The notes under the pieces: model-generated
The model's input: only the letters and a program-made list of their open reading frames with translations
Told to the model about the DNA's origin: nothing
Databases searched by the model: none
In this document: in pieces, positions 45,838-55,784 of the stretch
How positions within the stretch are numbered: position 1 is the first letter of the stretch
Layout: each line of letters begins with the position of its first letter
Program-made: the position numbers and the translations under genes
Assembly: GCA_035485575.1 (NCBI GenBank)
Contig: DATHNW010000028.1
Coordinates: forward strand, 32,549 to 96,548
DNA: 64,000 nt
Source of the DNA: DASRHD01 sp035485575
Lineage (GTDB): Bacteria > Verrucomicrobiota > Verrucomicrobiia > Opitutales > Opitutaceae
Reading direction: 5' to 3'

Positions 45838-46704
45838 TTACAATGCCTCGAGCTTGGTACAAACGTCGCTGATGAGAAATTCTGGCGTGGAGGCGCCGGC
45901 GGTGACGCCGACGGCAGTGTATTTCTGCATCTCGGCCGGATCGAGTTCGACGGCCGTCTCAATGTGATAGGTCGGCAGGTTTTGCTGGCGGGCAAGGGCG
46001 GCAAGTTTGACCGTGTTGGCCGAGTGATGACCGCCGATGACGACGATGGCCTGTGCGCCCTGGCGGGCGAGGGCAACGACGTCGTTCTGGCGGTCTTTCG
46101 TGGCCTGGCAGATCGTGTCAAAGACGACGACCTCGGGAAATTTCTTTTTCGCGTAGTCGGCAAGCTCGTAAAATTCATGCATGAACATGGTCGATTGCGA
46201 CACCATGCAGGTCTGGCCGAGCGCTGGCAGCGCATCGATATCGGCCCGGTCCTTGATGAAATGGCCGCGGCCCTCGGTGTAACCCATGAGGCCGATGGCC
46301 TCAGGGTGATTTTTGTCGCCGAAAATGATCGTGGCGTAACCTTTTTTAGCGTGAAGACGGATCTTGCCGGCGATGATGCCGACGTCCGGGCAGGTCGCGT
46401 CGCGGAAATCCATGCCCAGGTTTTTCAAATACGTGCGGCGTTCGGGTGAGATGCCGTGGGCGCGCACGACCATGACGGGGTTGTCGCCGGGAGCCTGTTC
46501 CACCGCGACCTCGGCGCGGCTTTGGTAATCGCCGACCTCGCGCACACCTTCGCGCGAAAGGACCTCCATCATCTGGCGGTTGTGAATGAGCGGACCGTCG
46601 GTATAAACCGGATGGCGGCCCTGCTTGGCATATTCGCGCGCGATATCGATGGCGCGTTCGACGCCCCAGCAAAAGCCGGCGCTCTTGGCTCGGAGAACTT
46701 TCAT
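45838..46704 (-). CDS. ispH: 4-hydroxy-3-methylbut-2-enyl diphosphate reductase
   Basis: Last enzyme of the MEP isoprenoid pathway, converting HMBPP to IPP and DMAPP with a 4Fe-4S cluster. The 288-residue protein starts at the ATG at 46704 (MKVLRAKSAGFCWGVERAID). The three cluster cysteines are Cys12 in GFCWGV, the Cys in FRDATCPDV and the Cys in DTICQATKDRQ. The substrate-binding VVRAHGISP and the VIGGHHSANTVKL blocks are present. The reading frame extends upstream to 46773 without family sequence. Confidence 0.95.
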   Translation of the reverse strand: MKVLRAKSAGFCWGVERAIDIAREYAKQGRHPVYTDGPLIHNRQMMEVLSREGVREVGDYQSRAEVAVEQAPGDNPVMVVRAHGISPERRTYLKNLGMDFRDATCPDVGIIAGKIRLHAKKGYATIIFGDKNHPEAIGLMGYTEGRGHFIKDRADIDALPALGQTCMVSQSTMFMHEFYELADYAKKKFPEVVVFDTICQATKDRQNDVVALARQGAQAIVVIGGHHSANTVKLAALARQQNLPTYHIETAVELDPAEMQKYTAVGVTAGASTPEFLISDVCTKLEAL

Positions 46705-46821
46705 GTCCGCATAGTGCGTAGCTGATGGCAGGGCGTCAAATCGGGAAGCATGTCGATTGGGGTGATCGTTCACCGTACCTGTGACTGGCGGGTCTTTCCG
46801 GGTGGCCTCCGACCCTGTCCG

Positions 46822-47823
46822 TCAATCCAGGGTATCCTTTGATCTCTCGGCGAGGGTGGGGCCATCGTTCGCCACAGCGCAGTCTTTTGCATTTGTCAGC
46901 GTGTCCTCGCGAACCAGATAAAGGGGGCGGTGTTTCACTTCAAGAAACAGCCGGCCGATGTATTCTCCGATAATGCCGAGGATAAGGGTTTGTACTCCTC
47001 CGATAAACAGCACGGTCACGATGAGGCTGGTCCATCCGCGCACGGTGCCATGATACAACCAGGTAATGACGGCCCAGAGCGTGATCAGCGATGCGGTGCC
47101 GAACAATCCGGCGCTGATCAGCGAGGCGAGGCGGAGGGGCTTGATCGAGAAGCCGGTCACGCCATCGGCTGCAAACCGCAGCATTTTGGTGAGACTGTAC
47201 TTGGTCGTCCCGGCGGTCCGCGCCGCGCGGTCATAAGGCACCGCAACCTGTGGATATCCAATCCACGCGACCATTCCGCGGACAAACCGGGAGGTCTCGG
47301 GCAGGAGGAGGAAGGCATCAACCGCCCGCCGGCTCATCAAACGGAAGTCGCCGGTATCGGGGGGGATCGACACCTCGGCCAGAAATCCGATCAACCGATA
47401 GAAGATCTTGGCCGTGGCGAGCTTGAACCATGTTTCACCCGCGCGCGACCGGCGCTGGCCATAGACAATGTCAAAACCTTCGGCCCGCTTGGCGAGCATG
47501 GGCGCAAGCAGTTCGGGCGGATCCTGCAAATCGGCGTCGATGATCAGCACCTCGCTGCCTCGCGATCGCTTCAGTCCTGCGGTCAGCGCCATTTGATGGC
47601 CAAAATTGCGGCTGAACCGTATGCCGTGCAAACGGGGATCGCGCCTGGCTTCGGCGGCGATGATTTCCCAGGTGCGATCAAGCGAGCCGTCGTCAACGGC
47701 GACGATTTCGTAGCTCCGTCCCGTGGCCTGGGCGGATGCATGTAAGCGGGCCATGGTCTGCGCAAGGATGCTTTCCTCATTATAACACGGAACGACGATT
47801 GAAAGACTGGGGGCGTCGGTCAT
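46822..47823 (-). CDS. GT2 glycosyltransferase, GtrB/DPM1-like with two membrane helices
   Basis: 333-residue enzyme that would transfer a sugar from a nucleotide donor to polyprenyl phosphate. The GT2 domain begins LSIVVPCYNEESILAQTMAR and contains VDDGSLDRTWEII, the acidic LIIDADLQDPPELLAPML and the QRRSRAGETWFKLATAKIFY segment. Two C-terminal membrane helices lie at about residues 225-250 and 258-285, as in GtrB. The start ATG at 47823 is the last of three nearby candidates. It precedes ispH on the same strand, but with a 117-base gap. Confidence 0.88.
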   Translation of the reverse strand: MTDAPSLSIVVPCYNEESILAQTMARLHASAQATGRSYEIVAVDDGSLDRTWEIIAAEARRDPRLHGIRFSRNFGHQMALTAGLKRSRGSEVLIIDADLQDPPELLAPMLAKRAEGFDIVYGQRRSRAGETWFKLATAKIFYRLIGFLAEVSIPPDTGDFRLMSRRAVDAFLLLPETSRFVRGMVAWIGYPQVAVPYDRAARTAGTTKYSLTKMLRFAADGVTGFSIKPLRLASLISAGLFGTASLITLWAVITWLYHGTVRGWTSLIVTVLFIGGVQTLILGIIGEYIGRLFLEVKHRPLYLVREDTLTNAKDCAVANDGPTLAERSKDTLD

Positions 47824-48002
47824 GGCTGGCATTCTCATGATGGGAATGCGGCGGTTGGCCTTCAAGCAACTTCCATGATCCCTGTCAGGGCGGATTGACG
47901 TGAAGCATGCCGGACAGCGCTGACCTTATGCGATGATAGGGCTGGCAGATTGTCGTTGATTCACCCCGCCCGAAACCGATTATCACCGTTGCGAGCCTGC
48001 TC

Positions 48003-49622
48003 ATGAATTTTTTCTCCCGCGCCAAAGCCCAGTTCGCGAGCGATGTGCCTCGGCTTGGTTTTGCGGTGGTTTTAACAGTCCTATTTCTTGTCCTGGCAGC
48101 GATCGGAGCCTATCATCACGAGTTGTGGCGGGACGAGATGCAGGCGTGGCTCATTGCCCGGGATGTGCCGAACATCTCGGCTTTGCTCGAACAGACACAC
48201 TATGAAGGCCATCCCCCGCTCTGGATTCTATTGTTGCGCCCGCTGACTTTTTTGACCCATCGCCCGGAAGCGATGCAGGTTCTGACCTGGGTGCTTGCTG
48301 GCGCCACGATTTTTATCATTTCCTATTACGCGCCGTTCAGTCGCCTGCTGAAGACACTCCTCGTCTGCAATTATTATCTGTTGTTTGAGTATGGCATTGT
48401 CTGCCGGAATTATCTCCCCGGCATTCTTGCCTTGTCCGTGGCCTGCATTTTTTTCCCTTCGGCCCAAGAGCGGCCCTGGCCCTTCGTAATTTCGCTCGTC
48501 GTGGCGGCATTCTCCAGTGTCCACAGCTTGATTGTCGCTGTTGCGATGGCGGCGGCTTTTTGGGGGAGTTGGGCGTGGAGCGCTTTCCGGTCGGAAAAAG
48601 AGCGGAATATGGAGGGGAAGGCCTTTCGTATTCTGCCGCTGCTGGCCTTCATTGCCGGCACCGGCTGGGCTGTCTATTTTGTCATTCCCCGGGCGGACAC
48701 CTTTTATCCTTCTGCTGCCGGCTGGCACTTCCATTGGCATCCTGACCTAATGGCGGGCGTATCGTGGGCGTTTGTCTGGTCGCACTTTCCGTGGCCGAGA
48801 CCTCCCGGTTTTTTCTGGATTCCACCATGGCAGACGCCGTTTCCCTCATTCGATCCCAATCTGGCCTTTGTTCTTTCGGCTATACTTTTTTTTGGAGCGA
48901 TTTTTCTACTGAGACGACACCTTGAGGCGCTCTTAATCTATATTGTTGGGACAATCGGCGTGGCGGCGTTTCTCTATACCAAATACCTCGGTTTCAGCCG
49001 GCACTCGGGGTTTCTATTTCTCACGTTCCTGTTCGCTTTATGGATGAAAAAAACAACAGACGCTTCCCGGGGACCCCCCCGTGCCGCCTGGATGGACTCG
49101 ATCGGGGAGGTCGTCTTCTTTGTCATGCTCGCCATGCAAGCGATCACCGGCTTATGGGCCTTCAGGGAGGATTACCAACGGCCTTTTTCCTGCGGGAAAG
49201 AGGTGGCGGAATTTATCACGGATCACCATCTTCAAAACGAGTTTATCGCGGCCGGGTGGGATTGGTCGGGATCGACGGTGGCCGGGTATTTGAACCGATC
49301 CCTCTACTATCCCAACACCCGGCATTATGGTAGCTTTACCCACTGGGACACGCAGCGGGATCAAAACGTTGAGGACGAAGAGTTCTTCCGGCGCGCCGCT
49401 AACGAGGCGAAAGGCGCATCGATGGTGATCGTGCTCGATCACCCCTTGGACGATAAGTTCATGCAGGCCCACGGCATCCAGTTGCTCGCCCGATTCGAGG
49501 GATCCCTGACCTCATTCGAGGACTATTATGTGCATTTCTTTTCGGGAAAACCGACCATCTCCGCGGTGGATGCGGCGGCAGGAGTCCACGGCGGTGGAAA
49601 CCTGGCGAATACCTCGAAATAA
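48003..49622 (+). CDS. GT-C-like multi-pass membrane protein
   Basis: 539-residue protein with about ten hydrophobic helices in the first 350 residues. The first periplasmic loop holds an acidic motif (HHELWRDEMQAWLIA, then EQTHYEGHPPLW) characteristic of lipid-linked-sugar (GT-C) glycosyltransferases such as those of family 39/ArnT. The C-terminal 190 residues are a soluble, probably periplasmic domain (QNEFIAAGWDWSGSTVAGYL). The donor and acceptor cannot be read. It is the only plus-strand gene in the right-hand quarter and is divergent from the GtrB-like gene, a plausible functional partner supplying lipid-linked sugar. Confidence 0.75.
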   Translation: MNFFSRAKAQFASDVPRLGFAVVLTVLFLVLAAIGAYHHELWRDEMQAWLIARDVPNISALLEQTHYEGHPPLWILLLRPLTFLTHRPEAMQVLTWVLAGATIFIISYYAPFSRLLKTLLVCNYYLLFEYGIVCRNYLPGILALSVACIFFPSAQERPWPFVISLVVAAFSSVHSLIVAVAMAAAFWGSWAWSAFRSEKERNMEGKAFRILPLLAFIAGTGWAVYFVIPRADTFYPSAAGWHFHWHPDLMAGVSWAFVWSHFPWPRPPGFFWIPPWQTPFPSFDPNLAFVLSAILFFGAIFLLRRHLEALLIYIVGTIGVAAFLYTKYLGFSRHSGFLFLTFLFALWMKKTTDASRGPPRAAWMDSIGEVVFFVMLAMQAITGLWAFREDYQRPFSCGKEVAEFITDHHLQNEFIAAGWDWSGSTVAGYLNRSLYYPNTRHYGSFTHWDTQRDQNVEDEEFFRRAANEAKGASMVIVLDHPLDDKFMQAHGIQLLARFEGSLTSFEDYYVHFFSGKPTISAVDAAAGVHGGGNLANTSK

Positions 49623-49660
49623 AACCCTGTTTCTGACGGATGGGGGCCGTTTTTGAATGT

Positions 49661-49682
49661 GCTGGTTCAGCCTCTGAACAGC
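49661..49682. terminator. Hairpin between two convergent genes
   Basis: GCTG-G-TTCAG / CTGAACAGC with a 3-base loop and one bulged base, between convergent stops at 49622 and 49693. It lacks a T run on either side, so it would be a weak bidirectional terminator at best. Confidence 0.35.
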
Positions 49683-49692
49683 CCATTTGGAT

Positions 49693-52254
49693 TTACGGCT
49701 GCGGCTTCTTGATCAGTTTGGCTCCGGCCCAGTCGGCGTGATCACAATGATTTCCGTCCCCTGCGTCCGTCACCACCAGCTTAAGGATCGCGGCTCCGGA
49801 AACATCGATCCTGAGCCTTTTCGGCGGATCACCGGCGTGCAATATCTTGGACTCGTATGTCTTTCGGTTGTCCACCCAGACCTCAAATGTCACGCTTCCA
49901 ATCCCTCCGATTTGGGAGTCATCGACCCCGATATCCGACTCGAAGGAACGGTAGCCGCCGTTGAGGTCGAAGTGTATTTCCGATGACGCGTGAGTCCCCA
50001 ATCCGAAGGAGTATTTACGTCCTTGCAGCATCAAGGGGGTTTGGTCGAAAGACTGGTCGAACCGCAAGGTGCCGTACGATTGTTGCACCGAGGCTGGCTC
50101 AAGTGCGCTCAGCCAAATAAACGCCGGCGGGGCCTCGTTCGCCTGATCTTGCGAAATTTCTTCCATGTTGCGCTCGCGAACATCGTAAACGGAATAGCGC
50201 ATCCCAAGGCAACTTTGATCGTAAATCACCCGGTAGCGGCGGGCCCAGGCTGTACGATCCACATGATAAAGTCCTTCTTCCTCCGGCCCCACCAGAACGT
50301 ATGTGACCGCAACATTTTTGATCAAAGCGGGATTGAACTCCCGGTAAACCCGGGCAACCAGCTGCTCTGTTTCCTCATCCGCAAATCCTGTCGCCCTTGT
50401 GTAAGCGCCGTTGACCACCCGCCGTCCGGCGAGGGCCGGTACCAGGTGAACGGTCGAATTTGCCGTCAGGAACACAGCATCCTTTGGCGTGTTGATCCTG
50501 ATCCATTCGGCCACGAGACGGTCACCGGCGCTGAAGAGCTCTTCCGGCTGGCGCTGGTATCTGATCGTCCATTCGATCGCCGTCGGTATAAGTGCGCTGA
50601 GTGACACCAGCAAGCAGGCGATAAATTTCAGCCCCGAGGATTTTTTCCAGCAGAAGGACAGAAGCCGTCCTGCATAAATGCAGAAAACCAGATCCAAATA
50701 GAGGAAGAACTTGTTACTATCGCCCCAGTTTGGAGTGAATCGATAAAAATTGATCACCGCGAAATAAAACCCGGTCACGGCCAGCAGGATGAACAACCCA
50801 ACTTCTCTCCGCCGTTCCCGCTCCGAGCCTCGCATCCAGTAGCCAAGGGAAAAAAATGCGCCAAGCAGGCCGAGCGCTGGTTGCAGGCCGGCGGCGCGAA
50901 GCCAGAACCAGGCTCTCTGCAAATGCAGAAAACGGGGGATTTCCGGCAATGAGCCCAGTTGCTGGGCGACGTCAAAACCGGAGAATCCAGCGGTTTTTTT
51001 TTGGGAAAAAATAAAGCCCAGCTGCAGTCCGATCGGAATCATGGCCAGACATACGGCGATGATTTTAAACAATGTGTGGGGCGATCGGCTTTCTCGACTG
51101 GAAGAAGGGACGGCTTTAGGCAAATCCCCGGCCGGTTTGGCCCGCCCGATGGGATCATCAGCCACGGTCAGCCGGATCAATCGGGTGACAAACCCGTTGC
51201 GAGGGGGCCTCGGTGAAGGCGTCATTCGCGCGGGCGGCGTTCGCTCAAACCACACCATCAGTCCGGCCAGTGGGCCCAGAATCAGGAAAGTGTGCATGTG
51301 AAACAGCGGCAGAAAGGCGATCAGTCCAAGAAGAAAGTAGGTGGTTCGATCGGTCACCGTCTGTTCGGAATACCTCCGGTACATGGCTGCCAGAACGAGC
51401 ATGGCTAGAGGAAACCCGAACAGGAACGGCAGCTGCGGCTGGAAATAATCAATGATGACGTTAAGAAAATTATAGTAAGGGTAGGTGAGATGGTCCGAGA
51501 CGCTCTGCCATGAGCTAAGCGACAAAGGCACGCTGCCGGACGGATATCCGGCGAGGCCGAACGCCAGATTGACGATGCCGATGTGGCCGAAGAAAAACAA
51601 AAATCCTGCGAAGAGGGTGGCGGAGCGGGTCTTAAGGACGGAGTAGAGAAAGTGGCAGGTCAGGGAGCAAAGCGCGAAGGCGAACAAAACCATTGGGATC
51701 TTGAGGCTGTAAAAAAGAGAAAAACCTCCCCGGCACAGGATGGCGGAAAAGAAATCGGCCATGAAATGATAGCTCAGCTTGGCGACGGCCGATTGCGGAT
51801 TCAGCGGAGGAAAGATGTTCTGCTCCAAGAAGGCGGACACCGTGCCCATATGGAAGGCCAGGTCCTGGGTGTTGCCGCGAAACAGGATATCGCCGTTGCC
51901 ATTGATCCAGACGCAGACGGCAAAATAAAGGGTGACCAGAAAAGTCGGAACAAAGCTTGCCTGCCAGAATCGTTTGTCGACGGTGCAGAGCGACGCAAAC
52001 CAGGCGAGATTTCGCCGCCGGAATCTCCAGGCGTAAAGGTTGAAGCCAAGCATAAGTCCCGTGACGCCGATGACCGCGCCGGGATTGAATCCGAACGCCA
52101 GCGAGAGGAGGAAGACGGCCCAGGTGCTCCAGAAACAGCCGAGAATGACGGCGGAGGCCAGGCGCACGAGGAAGTCGCCGCGACTGATCGAGAATTCCTC
52201 GTCGATCACAAAGCCCAACCACACAAGACAAGATAAAAACAGGATGCTGAGCAT
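49693..52254 (-). CDS. GT-C-like membrane protein with C-terminal NPCBM domain
   Basis: 853 residues. The N-terminal half has about twelve hydrophobic segments and a periplasmic loop layout like polysaccharide or glycosyl-transferring membrane proteins. A soluble region follows from about 560 (AEWIRINTPKDAVFLTANST), as in GT-C C-terminal domains. The last 140 residues are an NPCBM/NEW2-type carbohydrate-binding domain (RKYSFGLGTHASSEIHFDLN, then GSVTFEVWVDNRKTY and RLRIDVSGAAILKLVVTDAG). I infer that it binds a glycan on the periplasmic face while acting on a membrane-linked sugar. It ends the long minus-strand gene run. Confidence 0.72.
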   Translation of the reverse strand: MLSILFLSCLVWLGFVIDEEFSISRGDFLVRLASAVILGCFWSTWAVFLLSLAFGFNPGAVIGVTGLMLGFNLYAWRFRRRNLAWFASLCTVDKRFWQASFVPTFLVTLYFAVCVWINGNGDILFRGNTQDLAFHMGTVSAFLEQNIFPPLNPQSAVAKLSYHFMADFFSAILCRGGFSLFYSLKIPMVLFAFALCSLTCHFLYSVLKTRSATLFAGFLFFFGHIGIVNLAFGLAGYPSGSVPLSLSSWQSVSDHLTYPYYNFLNVIIDYFQPQLPFLFGFPLAMLVLAAMYRRYSEQTVTDRTTYFLLGLIAFLPLFHMHTFLILGPLAGLMVWFERTPPARMTPSPRPPRNGFVTRLIRLTVADDPIGRAKPAGDLPKAVPSSSRESRSPHTLFKIIAVCLAMIPIGLQLGFIFSQKKTAGFSGFDVAQQLGSLPEIPRFLHLQRAWFWLRAAGLQPALGLLGAFFSLGYWMRGSERERRREVGLFILLAVTGFYFAVINFYRFTPNWGDSNKFFLYLDLVFCIYAGRLLSFCWKKSSGLKFIACLLVSLSALIPTAIEWTIRYQRQPEELFSAGDRLVAEWIRINTPKDAVFLTANSTVHLVPALAGRRVVNGAYTRATGFADEETEQLVARVYREFNPALIKNVAVTYVLVGPEEEGLYHVDRTAWARRYRVIYDQSCLGMRYSVYDVRERNMEEISQDQANEAPPAFIWLSALEPASVQQSYGTLRFDQSFDQTPLMLQGRKYSFGLGTHASSEIHFDLNGGYRSFESDIGVDDSQIGGIGSVTFEVWVDNRKTYESKILHAGDPPKRLRIDVSGAAILKLVVTDAGDGNHCDHADWAGAKLIKKPQP

Positions 52255-52355
52255 GATCGTATCCCGGGTTTCAGCCGTTCAAAATTGTCTCCTGAAACGC
52301 GCCATCGGTGTGTGGACACGCCGCTGCCTTTCGCAAAGCCCTGATTCACGGATGC

Positions 52356-54479
52356 TCATTGCCCGAAGAGGTAGCGCCGCAAATCCAATGCATCAAGGGC
52401 GGCGTGGCGTTCATCGGTCCACACAATGGTGCTGCCTGGTGGCTCGGGCGCATATTCCGTCAAAGTGCGCTTGACCCGGCCATCGTCCTCCTCGGCGGGC
52501 AGCCACGCTGTGATCCGGGCGAGCTGTTCCGGACGGCAGAGCAGAATATATTGGGTGTTGGTTGCATCCCAGTCGCGTGTTTCGGCGGTGCTGCTGATTT
52601 CGGTGAAAACGTTGAGGGCCGACCAGCCCAGACTGTGCGCCGTCGCACCTATGATCGGGAAGAGCGTACTGTAGCGATTTGTGGCGTGGATCGCGAGCAG
52701 CCCATGCCGGTTGTCCAGCCGAGAAAAATAGGCCGCCAGTGCCTCGCGTGTCAGCAGGTGCGCAGGAATTCCATCCCCGGTGAAAGCATCGATGACAATG
52801 AGGTCGTAGTCGGTGTGTGATGCCTCAAGGCCTTTCCGCCCATCCCTCTGCTGAATATTAATCTGACCGCGGGAATCCGAAATATACGTGAAAAAGTCGC
52901 GCGCGATGCGGATTGCCTTGGGATCGATGTCCCAGAAGTCGATGCTGTCACCCGGGCGGGCATAAGCGGCCAGGGTACCGGCGCCGAGGCCGACGACACT
53001 CATTCGGAAGGAGGGATGGGCCTTTTGCAGTTCCTCGATCATCCGGCCGACACCAGTGCTCTCACTGTAATAAAGGGTCGGTCGGCGCCGGGTCACGGCA
53101 TCGGTGGTGATTTGCGAGCCGTGCGTGGTGGTCTCGTTGGAAAGAACCAATCCGTTTTCCTCGAATCTCAGGGTTGTGCAGCCGTAGATGTTGCGGAAGC
53201 GCCGGACGCGGATCGTTCCGGCGGCCCCAGCTTGCGTTTGCTGCCAGGCCACGCCGGCGATGGGTGCGGCCACGATCACGATTACGATCGCCATCGTCAG
53301 CCCGTCACGGCGGGCGATCAGACGCAGCAGCCCCAGGGTCAGGAAGACACAGGAAACAATGAGGAATTCCGAGGGGCGCAGGAAGAGGACCGGTGCGCCC
53401 AGACTGGCAAACAGGCCGCCCAGCACGCCGCCCGCGGCCAGTGCCAGATAAAAGAAATCAAACCGTTCCCGGGGGCGGCTGTCATGGATAAGACCGTTAC
53501 CAAAGAAACTGCCGGCGGCCGTCAGCGATATCAGCCAGAATGTTGCCCCGCCGTTGACGGTGGCGTTGCTCACGCCCTTGGTTAGCATGAACCCGGTGAG
53601 ACTGATCGCGAGCCAGCCAAGGCAGATCAGAGTGAAGCGCGGCTGCCACCGACCGGAAAATATGACAAGAAAGCTCAGGAGATAGGCGCCGAAGGGGCCT
53701 ACCCACGCCAGCGGATTGGAGCCGATTTCCGCGGCTAGATGATGGGTCGCGCCCAGCATGCCCAGACAGGTAAGGGCGCTCAAGCCCGTCCATTTTGCAA
53801 CCTGGGGCAATGTGATCGGTTCGGAAACCGATTCAGCTGCGGGAGAAGAATCACTGCAACGCAGATAGGCCAGGCTGCCTGCGCTGATCAAGGCCGCGAG
53901 TGCCCACAGCAATCCATGCCAGAGCATGATCTGATCCGAGAGGTTGATGGCCCGTTCGATGGTGAAGGGATAGAGCAGCACGGCGGCAAGACCGCCGGCA
54001 TTTGAAAACGCGTAAAGATAATAAGGCACCGGCTGTCCCTGGCGCCGCAGCCAGCCGTGCATCAATGGCGCCATGCTGAAAAGCAGAATCATCGCGGGCA
54101 GGGTCGCCAGCGCCAGGGTGCACACAATCCCACCGAGTCCCGTCCAAGGGCTTTGGTACACCCAGTTGAGCCGGCCGGACAATGCTCCGATTAACGCGAG
54201 ACTGGCCGTGGCCGTCACTTGCGTGAGCGGGCGGCGCTTGAGCAGCCAGATCGCCCAGATGTAGGCCAGTAACAGAGCCAGCTGAAAATAAAGCATTACG
54301 CCAAGCCAGGTCGGTGCGGCGCCGCCCTGTACCGGCAGCAACAATTTACCCACCAGGGGCTGCACCGTGAAGGACAGGAATGACGCCAGCGGCACAATGG
54401 CGATCACGATCCAGAAAAGCACCCTGGGGAAAAAAGTGGCCGGAATGAAAAGGCTTTTGAGGTTGTGCAGGGGTTTCAT
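52356..54479 (-). CDS. Membrane-anchored spermidine-synthase-like methyltransferase-fold protein
   Basis: 707 residues. About eleven hydrophobic helices occupy residues 15-430. A cytosolic domain with the polyamine-synthase Rossmann fold follows (VVGLGAGTLAAYARPGDSID, FWDIDPKAIRIARDFF, then YDLIVIDAFTGDGIPAHLLT). The acidic DAFTGDGIP motif corresponds to the aminopropyltransferase active-site loop. These fused 'spermidine synthase' membrane proteins are common and their substrates are mostly unproven, so a polyamine product is not certain. It lies between the radical SAM and NPCBM genes. Confidence 0.78.
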   Translation of the reverse strand: MKPLHNLKSLFIPATFFPRVLFWIVIAIVPLASFLSFTVQPLVGKLLLPVQGGAAPTWLGVMLYFQLALLLAYIWAIWLLKRRPLTQVTATASLALIGALSGRLNWVYQSPWTGLGGIVCTLALATLPAMILLFSMAPLMHGWLRRQGQPVPYYLYAFSNAGGLAAVLLYPFTIERAINLSDQIMLWHGLLWALAALISAGSLAYLRCSDSSPAAESVSEPITLPQVAKWTGLSALTCLGMLGATHHLAAEIGSNPLAWVGPFGAYLLSFLVIFSGRWQPRFTLICLGWLAISLTGFMLTKGVSNATVNGGATFWLISLTAAGSFFGNGLIHDSRPRERFDFFYLALAAGGVLGGLFASLGAPVLFLRPSEFLIVSCVFLTLGLLRLIARRDGLTMAIVIVIVAAPIAGVAWQQTQAGAAGTIRVRRFRNIYGCTTLRFEENGLVLSNETTTHGSQITTDAVTRRRPTLYYSESTGVGRMIEELQKAHPSFRMSVVGLGAGTLAAYARPGDSIDFWDIDPKAIRIARDFFTYISDSRGQINIQQRDGRKGLEASHTDYDLIVIDAFTGDGIPAHLLTREALAAYFSRLDNRHGLLAIHATNRYSTLFPIIGATAHSLGWSALNVFTEISSTAETRDWDATNTQYILLCRPEQLARITAWLPAEEDDGRVKRTLTEYAPEPPGSTIVWTDERHAALDALDLRRYLFGQ

Positions 54480-54515
54480 GGATGGGACGTCGGGGGTGCG
54501 TAAAAAGCTGCTTCA

Positions 54516-55784
54516 TTATTGCACTCGATCGCTCAGGCTGTTTGCAGGTGGAGAAGTGGATGCGGGCACATCGTCACGCAGCGGAAGGACTGGCACACTT
54601 GCCATGGAGTCGTCTTTCGCGTTTGCCGGCGGCCGGCCGAGACCGGCCGCAAGAGCCAGGGCCGACTTGAACGGCGAGGCCGCGATCGATGGATAGGCTT
54701 CGCACGGCGTCCAGCAATTCGGGCAGCGGGCCTCGGCCACCGCGCGGCGGACGCCATCGCGCCGGGCGGCCTCGATGATCGGCATGAAGGCATAGCCGGA
54801 GTTGCGAACATTGCCCAGCGGCTTGTCCCAGATTGTGCAAGGGTACACCGCCCCTTTTTCGGACAGATACACGCTGGAAAGCAGTGCGGAGCAGTGGATG
54901 TTGGTCCGGCCTTGCGCCAGATACCGCATCGCTTCTGCGCGATAAATGCGCTCAATCGCCCGCATGGCCGTCGTGCCGCTGCGTTTGGGCTTGGCGGCGG
55001 CCAGACGCAGCGCCGCAGCAATTTCGCCCCGGTGGGCCGCGCCGCCAAAGCCGTCGCCCTGGGTCTTTGCGGCGGTGTTGCCGTAATAATGCTGCGAGAA
55101 ATGAGGGATGTTGAGATGCAGGGTGCTCCAGTCGATCAGCGGTTCCGAGCGCTCGGCGAGCGCGTCGTTGAGCGAGGCAAACGTTCGTTCGACCAGCTCC
55201 GATGTGGTGAAGCCGCATGAAGCCTTATGCCCGTGCAAAGTCATGCCGACGAAGACGTGCTCTGCCCCGAGCAGGCGGCGCAGCGCCGCGAAAGTGTCGA
55301 TCGCATGGGCGAAATCGTTGCGAATGCCGCGCAGCCGGTCATTGAGCTCGGGTGGACCGTCAATCGAGACGGAAACGACGAGGCGAGCCCGCACGGTCCG
55401 TTTGATTTCCGCCGCGGCCTGCTCGATCCGCTTGGTTGCGATGCCGTTGGTCGGAAAATGTACTAGCAGCAGGTCGGGGCAGGCCTCGGCGAACGCCTGG
55501 ATCACCTGCACGAAATCGGGCCGGTCGGTCGGCTCGCCGCCGGTGAAATCAATCCACTGGAAAAACGGGTTGGCCGTTGCAATGGATTTCACCTCCTCCA
55601 GCGAAAGTTCGCCGTCGAGGCCGCCGGGCGTTTCTTTCACCTTCCAGATATCGCAATAGACGCAGCGCGAATAGCAGCGCTTGGTGACGACAAAATTGAG
55701 CTTGGTCGGACGGCCTTCCAGGCCGGCGGCGGCGCTGGCGGTGCGCAATGCGAGCTGGCTCCACGAGTAAAGCTTGGTGCTCAT
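54516..55784 (-). CDS. Radical SAM protein with SPASM-like C-terminal Cys cluster
   Basis: 422-residue radical S-adenosylmethionine enzyme. The 4Fe-4S/SAM motif is CYSRCVYC at Cys37-x3-Cys41-x2-Cys44. DFTGGEPTDRPDFV supplies the GGE motif, and a further SAM-site segment is SVSIDGPPELNDRLRGIRND. The C-terminal region has a cysteine set (HCSALLSS, YPCTIWDKPLGN, RCPNCWTPCEAYPSI) resembling a SPASM/twitch auxiliary-cluster domain. Its substrate may be a peptide or sugar. The start overlaps the stop of the upstream GT-C-like gene (ATGA), which implies a joint pathway. Confidence 0.88.
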   Translation of the reverse strand: MSTKLYSWSQLALRTASAAAGLEGRPTKLNFVVTKRCYSRCVYCDIWKVKETPGGLDGELSLEEVKSIATANPFFQWIDFTGGEPTDRPDFVQVIQAFAEACPDLLLVHFPTNGIATKRIEQAAAEIKRTVRARLVVSVSIDGPPELNDRLRGIRNDFAHAIDTFAALRRLLGAEHVFVGMTLHGHKASCGFTTSELVERTFASLNDALAERSEPLIDWSTLHLNIPHFSQHYYGNTAAKTQGDGFGGAAHRGEIAAALRLAAAKPKRSGTTAMRAIERIYRAEAMRYLAQGRTNIHCSALLSSVYLSEKGAVYPCTIWDKPLGNVRNSGYAFMPIIEAARRDGVRRAVAEARCPNCWTPCEAYPSIAASPFKSALALAAGLGRPPANAKDDSMASVPVLPLRDDVPASTSPPANSLSDRVQ

